Assembly (NCBI RefSeq): GCF_902806685.2 | Contig: NC_048548.1 | Span: 13,046,557 to 13,110,556, forward strand | Direction of reading: 5' to 3' | Source of the DNA: Maniola hyperantus | Lineage: Eukaryota; Arthropoda; Insecta; Lepidoptera; Nymphalidae | Length of the DNA stretch: 64,000 nucleotides | Notes under the pieces: model-generated | Told to the model about the DNA's origin: nothing | The model's database searches: none | Seen by the model: only the letters and a program-made list of their open reading frames with translations | Translations under genes and position numbers: made by a program | Shown: positions 31,258 to 42,242 of the stretch, piece by piece | How the letters are laid out: the number at the start of each line of letters is the position of its first letter | How positions within the stretch are numbered: position 1 is the stretch's first letter

Positions 31258-31582
31258 TTTAGGGTTCCGTACCTGAAAAGGAAAAAAGGAACCCATATAG
31301 GAACTTCTTTTTGTCTGTTTCTCGTGTCTGTCAAAATTCATAGGGTACTACTTCCGGTTGACCTAGAATCATGAAATTTGGCAGTGAAACGTGAATTTGT
31401 GGTTACACCACAAAATAAAGATTTGTGTTCCCGACCAAATAATTAGTTAACTAAATCAAATCAAGATGGCTATCCGTCATTAACTTGCAAATTTTTACTG
31501 TACTGGTTTGAGATTTTTTGTACGACGATGGTGCGGACCCCTTCATATTATGGGAGTCCGACTCGCACTTAACCAATTTTTT
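31258..31582 (-). repeat. Repeat family A, diverged
   Basis: 'agggttccgtacctgaaaag' to 'gactcgcacttaaccaattt'. Immediately followed by Helitron-1 at 31584. Confidence 0.65.
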
Positions 31583-31583
31583 A

Positions 31584-31797
31584 TTAGCTGATGCACGCGA
31601 CTACATCCGCGTGGAATTAAGTTTTGTTAAAAATCCCGTGGGAACTCTGATTTTCCGAGATAAAAAGTAGCCTATGTCACTTTCCGGGTCTTTATCTATA
31701 CCCATGCAAAAAATCACCATTGCACCGTTTCGACGTGATTGAAGGACAAACCAACAAACCAACAAGCAAACACACTTTCGCATTTATATAAGGGAGT
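31584..31797 (-). mobile_element. Helitron-1 (4034 subfamily)
   Basis: TTAG instead of CTAG at the 3' end, 'gatgcacgcgactacatccg', and the same body words as 4034..4256 ('ccgtgggaactctgattttc'). Confidence 0.65.
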
Positions 31798-32019
31798 TGA
31801 TTGCCAAGTTTTATTGATATGAATTTTATAACCAAAACCGCTATCAAACAAGACGCACCTCTGAGGCGGATATCTTTGTAATATACTCTCAGTAAATTAA
31901 TTTCTTCCGCTCGAAGACCTTTCTACCTGAACAGGCGACGACGTTAATTATTTATTTACAGGTACGCCTCCTTGATTCCTTTATGAATATACCTACTTTA
32001 CAAATTACTTCAACATAAA

Positions 32020-32257
32020 CTAGCGGCCCGCCCCGGCTTCGCATGGGTGAAGTGTAGATACTAATGTGGTGTCAGTGAGATTTCAATTTTCCTAGGGATC
32101 TCGAATTTTTTGAAACTTAAACTATACCTATAAACCTTCCTCTTGACTCACTCTATCTATTGGTGAAAACCGCATTAAAATCCGTTGCGTAGTTTAAAAG
32201 ATCTACGCGTTCATACATACATACAGACGCGGGAAGCGACTTTATTTTATACTATGA
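32020..32257 (-). mobile_element. Helitron-like element, further subfamily
   Basis: CTAG, 'cggcccgccccggcttcgca' (3' hairpin side) to 'gacgcgggaagcgactttat'. Ends are less certain than in Helitron-1/2. Confidence 0.5.
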
Positions 32258-32337
32258 AGAGAAGAAATATGGTATGTTTTTGTTATCTTCAGCCTTGAGC
32301 GATATGATGTTGCTTTACATAATAAAAAATATTATAT

Positions 32338-32430
32338 AAAACCGGCCAAGTGCGAGTCAGACTCGCGCACCGAGGGTTCCGTACTACAGACGTATTTTTT
32401 CGTCATTTTACACGATAAATCAAAAACTAT
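32338..32430 (+). repeat. Repeat family A end fragment
   Basis: 'accggccaagtgcgagtcag' to 'gataaatcaaaaactat', then breaks off. Confidence 0.65.
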
Positions 32431-33310
32431 TTTGTGTAGGCAAAACTGCTGCTGCCTTCGTAAAGATGATGATGATTGATGACTAAACGGATAAGTCAAG
32501 ATTACAACATATTAGATTAATCGAGCCTTTGTGGGCGCACTAACAATGTTCTCGCGCTACGAGAGACAACACAAACTACCCTCAACAATAACTATAGCTG
32601 CCCTCTTAATTATGATTCATGATATCAACGTCTCCAATGAGACTAGACGACCTACCATAACCATGACGACCATAACCCTTCCTTGTGGCTTTGCCGTAAT
32701 CGGGTAAAGAATCACGTCGATTCGTTGCTTCGTTGTGGCAAGATTGGGTGAAAGAAATCAAACACCACCAATCACCATATTGCATCCATACCCACTACAA
32801 ATAGCGTAGGTATATTCCTAGTGCTCCTAGTACTTACCCATTACGACTAAAACCCGACACAAAAGCCATTACCAGTCAAAGAGCTACCTAAAATCACGGA
32901 CCCGTCGAACCGAAAGCGTGCAATTTGCGTCGAAGCACTGAAAAGCCTACAATTCGTCACCTACGACAGCTTATTCTCAATAGTCACGAAATAATAGCTC
33001 TATCCACCAATACACTTGAAACAGTCAAACATCAACCCTAAATTTATCAGAATAAAGATTAATTCAACGGCAAATATCAAAAAGTTTTCCCTCTGACATG
33101 ACCAGTTAAAACTGAGCTCCGACCACTGATGATTTTACTGAAGAAACAGCTCATGCTTACGGCTTTACTTGCATTTAATAACCTTTTTCCGTGAGACTTT
33201 TTTGGTCAAGCAGTTTTGCCCACCAAAGATTTGTCCTTTAAGGACTTAAGGATTTTATTTTTAGGATTTCAAAAGTAACATTATATCAAGCATTGACTAT
33301 AATTAAAATA
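32431..33310. other. Unassigned stretch, low in recognised repeats
   Basis: About 880 bp without an ORF of note and without the repeat families above. It could hold regulatory sequence, but nothing specific can be supported. Confidence 0.4.
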
Positions 33311-33916
33311 AACAGACAGATCTAAGATACACTTTCGCATTTAGGTATTACATTAAATATGGATATTAGTATTTTTTTCCGATTTTTCTGTGCATTCTCT
33401 CTTTGCGTCGTATATTGTAGGTAGGTATCGTTATCCCAAGAAAAATTAATACCCCTAAGCCATCCCTAAGCATTGAGATAACTATTATGCCATTCAAATA
33501 GGGCACCATTTATGTATAAGCCACCCCATTCCAAAGTATCAAGCATCAAGTATTTTAAGCAGTTTAATCATGAAAAGGATACAAAGGACAAACACACAAA
33601 CACTCTTGTATTTACTTTTACATGGAATAATAGATAAATAGATTTTGAAAGGGGGAAAGATCAACATACACTGGTTTGCGATACAAACACATAGCACGTC
33701 AGCAAAATCGCAACATTGGGTAGGAACAAAGTGCATCTAGTCGGGAGGCTTCAATATGCCATCAATATTGGCCGCCCCTAACCCCCCTCGCATTCAAAAT
33801 GGCGGTTGTAAGAGCTCGATACAATAATGCAGACGGGGCGAGTGACGTCATTGTAAGGAGCTCTAATTACGCGTTAAAAACACACTGCAGGTATGGAAAG
33901 TCTATATCCATCATTC
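33311..33916. other. Unassigned; includes a Helitron end and a GC-rich block with a CRE-like site
   Basis: 33311..33365 contains Helitron-1 5'-end words in minus orientation. 33740..33870 is GC-rich with 'tgacgtca' (33843..33850), a palindromic CRE-type octamer. No gene start is seen next to it. Confidence 0.3.
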
Positions 33917-34055
33917 CATTCATATTATAAATGCATGAGTGTGTTTATCTGTCTGTCTGCTAGCTTTTCACGGCTTATCCGTTAAACTGGTTTTGATGAA
34001 AGATACTTTTTATCCCGGGAAATCAAAAAGTTCCCACGAGATTTTAATGGCGCAA
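33917..34055 (+). mobile_element. Helitron-1, 3'-truncated
   Basis: 'catattataaatgcatgagt', 'tgctagcttttcacggc', then body words to 'aaaaagttcccacgagattt'. Confidence 0.6.
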
Positions 34056-34253
34056 CCGTTTAACGATCCGTAAACCGATTTTTATGAAATTTTGTAAAAA
34101 GATAGCTTGTATCCCAGAGACTGACACAGGCTAGTTTTTACGCCGGAAAATCTTAAATCTCCCTCGGAATTTTCGAGAAATCTTGCTGTAAATAATAGCG
34201 TATTTGACAGCAGGTAAAATATAGGATCTATTGATGGCATCCATATTGAATAC

Positions 34254-34381
34254 CAGCTTATGCTCGCGACTTTGTCCGCGTTGACTACACAAATTTCAAA
34301 CCCCTATTTCACCCCCTTAGCGGTTGAATTTTCAAAAATACTTTCTTAGCGGATGACATCAAAATAGCTATCTGCATGCCA
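34254..34381 (-). mobile_element. Helitron-2, truncated by a foldback MITE
   Basis: 'cagcttatgctcgcgacttt' to 'aaatagctatctgcatgcca', then joins family E at 34382. Confidence 0.6.
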
Positions 34382-34498
34382 AGTGTCACTCATACCTATA
34401 TGACGTTTTGTCGGTCTCATCGACAGGAACAACGCTCTACAAATTTGCTATCTCCTTCTAAAGGTCGATGTACATTCCTTTCAGCTGCGTACTGTAAA
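34382..34498. mobile_element. Foldback MITE family E, partial
   Basis: 'atgacgttttgtcggtctca' to 'cagctgcgtactgta'; left half missing. Confidence 0.6.
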
Positions 34499-34787
34499 AA
34501 CCTGTTAAATACCCTAAATTGCGTGAGTTTCCAGTTTTATACAATAAACAACTAGGTTAACCAATAGTGGCTTAATAAAGCACAAACTAAATTTTGCAAA
34601 TGTAATCACAATATCAAGTAATAACAACAGATTCATTGGGCGGTAAATCACAAACAAACACTGATAACAGCGTTTGCTTTAACGTAATGAGATTAAAATA
34701 TGTTTACCGAAACCGGTGGTAGTTTGGATTTAGCGGCTAGGCTTAGCTAATTTAATATGCTAATAATTTAGTCAGTAAAGTTATAGC

Positions 34788-34985
34788 ATCATCATCATGA
34801 TCAACCCATCGCCGGCTCACTACAAAGAACGGGTCTCCTCTCAGAGTGAGAAGGGTTTTAACCAGTCTACCACGGGCCATATGCGGATTGGTAGACTTCA
34901 CACACCTTTGAGAACATGAAGAACTCTCAGGTATGCAGGTTTCCTCACGATGTTTTCCTTCACCGTTAAAGCAAGTGATATTTAA
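34788..34985 (-). repeat. SINE-C, 3' part
   Basis: ATC/ATG tail at left, 'tcaacccatcgccggctcac', to 'ccttcaccgttaaagcaagt'. The tRNA-like head is missing. Confidence 0.7.
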
Positions 34986-35024
34986 TTAAGATTGGGATCT
35001 ATTCATTGGGATATCCTCTCGGTA

Positions 35025-35175
35025 GAGTCAGTAGGCAAACAATACCGCCTTACACAAAGAACATGGCAATATAGCGGCAATATAAACTGTACCGTGTTGG
35101 AGCAAACGAAACGTCTGCATGATTGCCTCCAAAAGTTCAAAGACATACCGAGTGCACTTTTAGTTCTCTATAAGT
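35025..35175 (+). repeat. Local duplication unit 1
   Basis: 'cagtaggcaaacaataccgc' to 'cgagtgcacttttagtt'. Recurs at 35467..35592 with an 11-bp and smaller deletions. Confidence 0.7.
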
Positions 35176-35466
35176 GTCTGAACTAATAAAGATAATAACT
35201 CTTACACTTTAAATACTAATAAGTTTAAAAAAGATATAAACTTCGAACCTTTTCCAAAATTGATTTAAATCATATTTTTTTTAGTCTAAAATATGGCATT
35301 CAGGTTCCAATCTTGAAGAAATCTTTGGTTTAACCTGTAGCATATCTGCTAAATTATTGTTATGAAGAAGAAGAAACAAGTTTCTCTTTCGCACTGGCAA
35401 CATCGGCTAATAAATTAAATCGTGGTATACATAAAATGTTTGGCAACTCTGCCCTGCAATATATTG

Positions 35467-35592
35467 CAGTCGCAGTAGGCAAACAATACCGCCTTTCACA
35501 AAGAACATGGCAATATAAACTGTACCGTGTTGGAGCAAGCGAAACGTCTGCATTATTGCCTCCAAAGACGTATCGAGTGCACTTTTAGTCAC
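35467..35592 (+). repeat. Local duplication unit 2
   Basis: Same order and direction as 35025..35175 ('gaacatggcaatataaactg', 'gtgttggagcaagcgaaacg'). Either a segmental duplication or two copies of an undescribed short element. Confidence 0.7.
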
Positions 35593-35679
35593 AAACAAAG
35601 GCACTGCTTACCGATGACAGTATTTGAATATTCTGTTGATGCATTTTGTACATATATATCTGTGCTAGCTTTATGGAAT

Positions 35680-35905
35680 AAATAGCTTATTCCCGCGACT
35701 TCGTCCGCGTGGACTGCACAAATTTCAACCCCTATTTCACCTCCTCCTTAGGGGTTGAATTTTCAAAAATCCTTTCTTAGCTATACGTCATAATAGCTAG
35801 CTGCGTGCCCAGCCCGATCCGTCCAGTAGTTTGAGCTGTGCGTTGATAGATTAGTTAGTCTGTCAGTCAGTCTGTCTGTCAGTCAGCCAGTCAACTTTTC
35901 CTTTA
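35680..35905 (-). mobile_element. Helitron-2
   Basis: 'tagcttattcccgcgacttc' (3' end, degraded CTAG) to 'gtcaacttttcctttagtag' (5' end), with a GTCA/GTCT run. Confidence 0.7.
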
Positions 35906-36249
35906 GTAGAAAATTTGTAGAAAATGGCGTTTACTTTTTTCCTAACCGACACCCAGAAAGGAGGAGGCTCTCAATTCGGCTCGTTTTTTTTTAAGTCTCA
36001 GCAAAGGTTTCACACCCCTGCGGAATAGTTTATTGCAGTGCAGGCGCCTTAAAGCGCTTTAAAGACAAAAGACAAGGCAATATCGTGGATCCGGCTTTTT
36101 GTATGGGCTGAATCGACTCCTATATCGAGTCGTAGTGACTTTTGTTTACCACTAGCGACAATTAATGTCAGAGGTCGAGTATATTTTTAGTAGTAGGTAT
36201 ACCCGACTATGGAAATGATTTTTCTACTTTTGTTCCTCTCAAAATGATA

Positions 36250-36455
36250 AGTTTTTAGACCATAGTCCCCGTCTGGCCAAGTATGGATTGGTTTTGATAA
36301 CGTTATGGGAACTCTCAGGCATACAGGATTTCTCGCGATGTTTTCCTTTGTTTGATGATTAAAGTGATATTTAACTTGGAAATGTTAGAGGCGTGCCAAA
36401 AATCAAACCTTGAACCCCTAAAATATAGGCTGACGTCTCAACCACTAAGCTAATA
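36250..36455 (-). repeat. SINE-C, degenerate
   Basis: 'gttttcctttgtttgatgat', 'tgttagaggcgtgcc' and the reversed tRNA-like head near 36410..36455 ('gacgtctcaaccactaagct'). Confidence 0.55.
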
Positions 36456-36465
36456 CATAATCCCA

Positions 36466-36815
36466 GTGTACCTGGGTGCTGCTGGTCCCTTTTGGATGCG
36501 TCCGAGGGGAAGAGCAGTATTCGGGCCGGTGCACCCCGGTAACATGGCTAATAATTTCTCTTCGGGGATATTGTTGGCTATGGCTAACGACGTGACAGAG
36601 GGGAGGTTTCTCCGCGTCACGCGTGTCCCTCTGACTAGCAGAGGGCACAGGGGACGAGGCGAAGGATGGGACGTAGGTGACGTGCGCGAAATCGCGTTGT
36701 TGCCCGTTGGGTCCCCGGGGGAAAGGCGCATGTGCGTTGATGCGCTTCGGACGTGCGGTGGGGGACCTCGTAAGTGGGTCCCCGGTGAAGGGTCCGCCTT
36801 GGCGGACGTCAAATA
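36466..36815. repeat. GC-rich block with long ORFs on both strands, probably retroelement-derived
   Basis: Strikingly GC-rich compared with the AT-rich background. It is open on both strands for over 100 codons, which follows from the GC content and is not evidence of a gene. The minus frame contains SPGDPTGNNAISRTSPTSH and ALPLGRIQKGPAAPRYTG. It ends at AAATAC hexamers (36811..36830). I think it is LINE-derived coding sequence but could not place it. Confidence 0.4.
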
Positions 36816-36990
36816 CAAATACAAATACAAATTTCTTTATTGCGAATCGTCGTTAAATGTCGCTGGCTGGGTCTCGGTTGATTGGTTCGGTGTTCCCGTG
36901 ACCCAGTCGCCAGGCGACGCGCAGAAACGCTGACTGGCTGGCTGGCTGACTGACCGGCTTCCAGGGGTATGCGTAAACCAGCGATAAAAA
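36816..36990 (-). repeat. LINE 3' end related to 1876..2075
   Basis: On the minus strand it ends AATAAAGAAATTTGTATTTG, i.e. a poly(A) signal and a hexamer tail, placing the 3' end at about 36811. The body shares 'gacccagtcgccaggcgacg' with 1900..1925. Confidence 0.5.
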
Positions 36991-37395
36991 AGGCTATCAC
37001 CGCTTCACTGAAGAACTTGAATTCTCGCGGGTGAAGTTAATAAAAGTTGGCAAACAAGCTAGCCTAGCTCGCGATCGGTCCTGCCTATTTTAAGGTATCT
37101 CTCTTTTCTTCTATCCTAGCTATTTATTATTCTAGTCTGCCATATCACAAATAAGTCTTGACATAATGAAATGCGATACTAATTAAAACTTTACCAGGGC
37201 AGCCTTCGAACTGTCGCTCAAGGAGTTCTTGCGGAGTTCTCAGACAGGATCGCCTAACGCTGCGGTTGCGGCAAGATCAGTTACAACTTTAACTTTAACT
37301 AAGCGAGTATACAGTTCAGAAACTTGAGTGTCGGTAAGTCTTTTGAATAAAATAGCTTTTGACTTGAAACTACCATCAGCGTCATCATCATGATC
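36991..37395. other. Unassigned, ending in a SINE-C tail
   Basis: 'gcgtcatcatcatgatc' (37379..37395) is the ATG tail of a minus-strand SINE-C whose remainder continues at 41362, on the other side of the LINE. Confidence 0.5.
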
Positions 37396-37654
37396 AGATT
37401 CAGATTCAGATTCAGATTTATTTATTTGCTTTCATGTACATTTACATTTATTGATGGTGGGTGCTTAAAGCTAAAAGCTAAATACATGAGACCCTGTCAG
37501 GGTATTGCAAATACAATTTTAGGTACAATAAAATGGTAAATATTAAAGATACAATACGAATAGGATTAAATTATTAAAATTATTAATCTTACAAGGTCTT
37601 ATAGTTTAATGTCAATATCAGATGTCATTTACAGGTGCGTCACGCTATTGAGGT

Positions 37655-39433
37655 TTATGCAGTTAGAAATTCTTGTATATCATAAAAGCATTTTTGTAGT
37701 AGCCATTGTTTTAATTTTCTCTTAAAGGTGACTTCTTTTGTTTCTTCTTTAATGTCGTTAGGAAGTTTGTTATAAATAATGATTGATCTGTAATACGGGC
37801 TGCTACGGCGTATTATTTGTAAGCTGTAATGTGGAAGAGCCAGGTTGTGCTTGTTTCGCGAGTTTCGATGGTATGTACTGTCTAATGTTTTGTATAAGTG
37901 TGAGTGTTTCCTAACAAACAGAACTGTTTCCATTATGTATATAGATGGTAATGTCAGGATCTTTTTTCCTATGAAATGTGGCTTACAACTGTCTCTTTGC
38001 CTAATATTTACTAATATTCGTATGCATTTTTTTTAAGCAATAAATAAGTCCCCCACGTCTGTGCTCTGTCCCCAAAGTATAATACCGTACTTAATCCACG
38101 AGTAAGCATAAGCGTAGTATGCAGATAGCGCTGTTTCGTAGTTAGTGTTTGCCTTAAGAACACTTAGGGCATATGCAAATCGTGAAAGTTTCTTCCTGAC
38201 ATCTTGTATATGTTGTTTCCAGTTTAAGTGAGTGTCGATAGTTAGGCCCAGAAGCTTGAATTCCCCAACCTCCTCAATACTTATTTCTTTTGTTAAGTTT
38301 CCTAATTCGAGAGGTTTTTTCTGGTATGGTCTAAATTGTATTATTTTTGTTTTTTTACTGTTCATTTCCAAGTTATGTTCCGTCAACCAGTTTCGCGTAT
38401 TTTGCAGGTTTTTTGTTATTTGGGATTTGCATTCATCAGCGTCGGAGCATTCCATTAGTAGAGAAACATCATCCGCAAACATCACTACTTTACAGTCGGG
38501 ACTTAGGGCCTTAGGTAGCTCGTTTATGTATAGTAGAAAGAGGGTACAACCAAGAACGCTGCCCTGTGGTATAGACCAATTACTAATACGCGAGTTTGAC
38601 TGTACTGTATTTATATGATGTATTGTTTCATCGTAGTGTTGTATTTCTACGTACTGAGTCCTATCGTGTAAATATGTTTTGAACCACTTGTGTGTGTTTC
38701 CCCTAATACCCGAGCTGTATAATTTTTCTAATAGTATTTTATGAGACACTTTGTCGTAGGCTTTTGTCATATCCAATAATAGTCCCACGGCATATTTCTT
38801 TTTTTGCATGCATTCTAATATATATTGGATGTAGTTAAAAACAGCGAGAGTTGTAGATCGTGTTTTTCTGAAACCATGTTGGTTTTCGTCTAGTAAATTA
38901 TATTTTTCTAGGAAAAGGTAAACGCGGTTACATATGGCTTTTTCGAATATTTTCGAGAACGTTGGCAATAATGCTATTGGTCTATAGTTACAAGTGTCAA
39001 GTTGCGATCCGCTTTTTTTATATATTGGTCGAGTTTTTGCAATTTTTAGTTTATTCGGAAAGGTGCCTTCGTCAAATGATTGGTTAATTAAAAATGTCAA
39101 GGGATATGTTAATTGATTAATGCATGTCTTAACTAGTGTCATAGGTATTTCGTCTACACCGTAGCTGCGTTTGTTTTCAAGGTTACGAATAATGCCATGT
39201 ATTTCCTTTTCTGTAGCGGGCGATAGGTATATTGAGTTGAGAACCGGTTTTTGCACAAAGCGACTGCTTGGCTTGGACGGGGCGTCTTGTGGGCATTTCC
39301 CGACACTAACAAAGTAGTCGTTAAATATGTTGGCAACTTTTCCGGGTGATTTGGTGGGTGGATTTTTTTCCGTTTGTAAGCTTATATTTTTATTTGTGTA
39401 TTTTTGCTTGTTACGTCCTTTATGATATTCCAC
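37655..39433 (-). pseudogene. LINE reverse-transcriptase part of ORF2, one nonsense codon
   Basis: RT region: thumb-side and C-terminal sequence after the palm motifs. Visible: the FRKTRSTT box, LLLDMTKAYDKV (first catalytic Asp), SIPQGSVLGCTLFLLYIN, and MFADDVSLLM with the FADD catalytic pair. A TAA at 38033..38035 interrupts the frame. Coding continues in the same frame to the terminal stop at 37655 (RNSRNKHNLALPHYSL, YNKLPNDIKEETKEVTF), so this is a single nonsense change. All catalytic residues are present. Confidence 0.85.
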
Positions 39434-40578
39434 ATCATTTTTGTTTTGTTTTGTGATTTTGCCATTTTTTTGATATTATTTATTTTATTTGATATTTTTA
39501 TACATTTTTTTAACATTTTACTGTATTGATGATGATGATTTTTTAAAATTTTATTATTCGATTGATTAACTAAAATTTTTAGCAAGCGTTTATGTAGACA
39601 TGAGTTTTTAATGCCCTTTGTCAGGAAAATTTTCTTGCGGATTTTTTGTTTCATTTGTTTTTTAGGTATACATTTGTTAAGAGTTTTTGTTAGGTAGTTT
39701 AGGAAATTATCATAGTTTTGGTTTATGTTGTTATTTTTGCTAATAATATTGTTCCAGTTGGTTTCGAGTAAAGCTAGTTTAAATTTAGTCATGTTATTTT
39801 TATTAAAAACACGTTTTTCAACAGATATATTTTGTTTATTGGGTTTTGGATTTTGATGGATTTGTTTGTAAATTATACTTTTATGGTCTGATATTCCTTG
39901 ATCATGTACTGTGTAGGTATTGTCTTTGTTATTTGTAAATAAAAGGTCTATGCATGTAGATGTTGATTTTGTTACTCTAGTCGGGAGTTTAATTATTTGT
40001 GTGAGGTTGTATTCTGACATGATATTTGTTAAGGTCAGGTAATCTTTAGATTTTGGTGAAGCGAGTGCGTCAATATTAAAATCCCCTGCTATGAGGATTT
40101 GTTTGCTACATAACTTTGCTTTTAGTTTTTCTAGAAGAGACTCGATGAATTTAAAGAAGACCTCAATATGACGATCCGCCCTATATATGCTAACAAGTGT
40201 TATATTTTGGACAGGTAGTTCGATAGCACAACATTCGATGGTGTATTCAGTTGAGAGTTCTGTTATATCTGATCTATCTATATATTGTATGCCGTCCTGC
40301 ACCAGAATTGCAACTCCACCTCCTTGTCGCTGCTTTCGGTAGAAGGCGGATGCAAATGAATAGCCTTCGATATTGATTAGACCTTTTTGGCATTCTGAGA
40401 TCCATGTTTCAGATAGACAAGCAATGTGTATGCTATATTGATCCAAGCAATTGCCTAGTATATGGGTTTTATTTTTCAGACTTTGCATATTTTGTATTAG
40501 TATTTTGAAATCAGTTTCGAAATGTCTTGTCTGCACACTGTGTTGGGTTTTCTTGTTTCGATTTATTGTCAAGGTCAT
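39382..40578 (-). pseudogene. LINE endonuclease part of ORF2, one frameshift
   Basis: The N-terminal apurinic-type endonuclease: ILIQNMQSLKNK (Asn motif), CLSETWIS (catalytic Glu), GGGVAILVQDG, IAGDFNIDAL (Asp/Asn) and SDHKSIIY (catalytic Asp-His). The frame closes at 39382 while the RT frame is already open from 39433. A single-base shift in an A/T-rich run near 39385..39400 separates the two, so ORF2 was originally one polypeptide. It starts inside the 3' end of ORF1 (68-nt overlap, 40511..40578). Confidence 0.85.
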
Positions 40579-41361
40579 CTGTAGGTTTCATTGTTACGGA
40601 TTGGTTCATGCTGTCATTTGTGCTTCTGTGTTGTAGTTTCTGTGACTCGTTCATTTGATGAGGTGAACTAGCTCTGCTTATTTCTTTCCCGTCAATGAAG
40701 AGCTTGCTGCCACGTAGTGATGCATGTTTACCACTTTTCCGGGCGTTTAAGTATTCGTCTCTTAGCATTTTCCTCTCCTGTAGTGCTTTTCCGGTTAGAA
40801 ACGCTGTAACGGCAAGTCCTGTATTTCGAAAGTACCGGGTGTTCTGTAAGATGTACTTAGTCATGCGTTTGCTTATCAATTCTATGACTATTGGACGCCG
40901 AGGGCCTTTTTTCCCAATGCGATGCATGTCTTCAATATAGCCCTGAATATTTATGTTTAGTACGTCGCCAAATAGGTGGACTATCCTATCATTCAGCTCG
41001 GCCTCTGTTTCGCGATGATACTCATTCAATCCGTACAGCACAATTTTCTTGCTGCAGCTATCCGCGCTACTCTCAGTTTTAGATCCAAATGCAAACTGTT
41101 CCGAAATCATATTTATTTCGTTTTTCAATTTATGACACTCCGATTCCATGGTCTTCATTTTTTCATTTAGTTCTCTCACATCTTTTTTAATGTTTGTCTG
41201 TTCACTGATTAACGTGCTTGTCTTCTCTGCTAGTTCTAGTTTAAATTTTTTAATTGCTGAGTTTATTTCGCACTGAATAGTCGTTTTTAATTCGCTGAGG
41301 ATGGATTTCTTATTTTTTTCTAGTTTTGTGTCTAGTAACTGACTTATTTGTTCCAATGTAC
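40511..41361 (-). pseudogene. LINE ORF1 (gag-like), 5' truncated
   Basis: The remaining 280 or so residues contain a coiled-coil heptad region (LEQISQLLDTKLEKNKK, LNEKMKTMESECHKLKNE) followed by a globular domain (KKIVLYGLNEY, IEDMHRIGKKGPRRPIVIEL). This is the layout of ORF1 nucleic-acid-binding proteins of L1/CR1/jockey elements. The open frame extends beyond the element to 41533, but its first 57 codons are SINE-C sequence and not part of ORF1. Confidence 0.7.
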
Positions 41362-41672
41362 GATCAACCCATCGCCGGATCACTACACAGCACGGGTCTC
41401 CTCTCAGAGTGAAAAGGGTCTTGGCCATAGTCCACCACGCTGATCTAATGCGGATTGGCAGACTTGACCCGCCTTTGAGAACATTATGGAGAACTCTCGG
41501 GCATGCAGGTTTCCGCACGATGTTTTCTTTCACTGTTAAAGCAAGTGATATTTAATTACTAATTACTTAAAACGCACATAACTCCGAAGAGTTAGATGTG
41601 CGTGCCCGGGATCGAACCCCCGACCTCCGATTAAGAGGCGGACGTCCTAGCCACTAGGCTATCACGGCTTTT
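41362..41672 (-). repeat. SINE-C (tRNA-derived), host of the LINE insertion
   Basis: Tail-less body from 'gatcaacccatcgccggatc' to the reversed tRNA-like head ('gatcgaacccccgacctccg', 'gccactaggctatcacggct'). Its ATG tail lies at 37382..37391. Confidence 0.8.
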
Positions 41673-41842
41673 GAAACAACGAATAACCATTAAATAACGG
41701 GATGCCCATTTTTAAGTTTAAAATAGTCATGTCCGTCCGTCTCCTTGACGCAAGCGTTCTTTGTGCTAAATGTAAGAGACAAAGACATACACACTTTTTT
41801 TTTTTTAATTTTTGGATTTTTTAGGGATAAAATGTAGAATTA

Positions 41843-42018
41843 TTTAATGTACATTGACCTTTAGAAGGAGGAAGCAGATTTGTAGAGCGTTGTCCCTGTC
41901 GTTGAGACCGACAAAACGTCACGTATGTATGAATGACAGAGACAACGCTCTACAAAGCCAAAATGTCATTCTAAAGGCCGATGTAGGTACTTACATTACT
42001 TTCGGCCGCATACTGTAC
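41843..42018. mobile_element. Foldback MITE family E, complete
   Basis: 'taatgtacattgacctttag' to 'ttacattactttcggccgca' plus 'tactgtac', with inner inverted blocks (gtagagcgttgtccctgtc / gacagagacaacgctctac). Confidence 0.75.
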
Positions 42019-42242
42019 AAATTTCAATTTGTTAAACGCAGCCGACAGCTGAATTTGTATGAAGCGACTTTAGAAAAATAATGTAGAGTAGGTACATTGG
42101 CCATGTCGTGGATGAGTTTGTACGACAAGTAAAAAAGACCAGCTAGCGTCCTCAAACCGATGGCATGCTTATACATTTTACGTTTAGTGATGGTCGGTAT
42201 AATATCGATAACCGATTTTTATATTTTAATATGACGCCAAAG

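Larger units (their letters stand above)
37396..41361 (-). mobile_element. CR1/jockey-like non-LTR retrotransposon inserted in a SINE tail
   Basis: 3966 bp, minus strand, with ORF1, an endonuclease-reverse transcriptase ORF, a 3' UTR and a short TCTGAA-repeat tail (37396..37420). It is flanked by GATC on both sides (37392..37395 and 41362..41365), with the two halves of one SINE-C copy outside, so the insertion point is clear. 5' truncation within ORF1 is likely, since no 5' UTR is present. A 3'-end copy lies at 28085..28378. The simple-repeat tail in place of poly-A fits the CR1/L2 group; the exact clade needs a tree. Confidence 0.85.

Noticed and set aside
36466..36933. 155-codon plus-strand and 126-codon minus-strand ORFs
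   Set aside because: Both overlap in a GC-rich repeat-related block ending in hexamer tails; open frames on both strands reflect composition.
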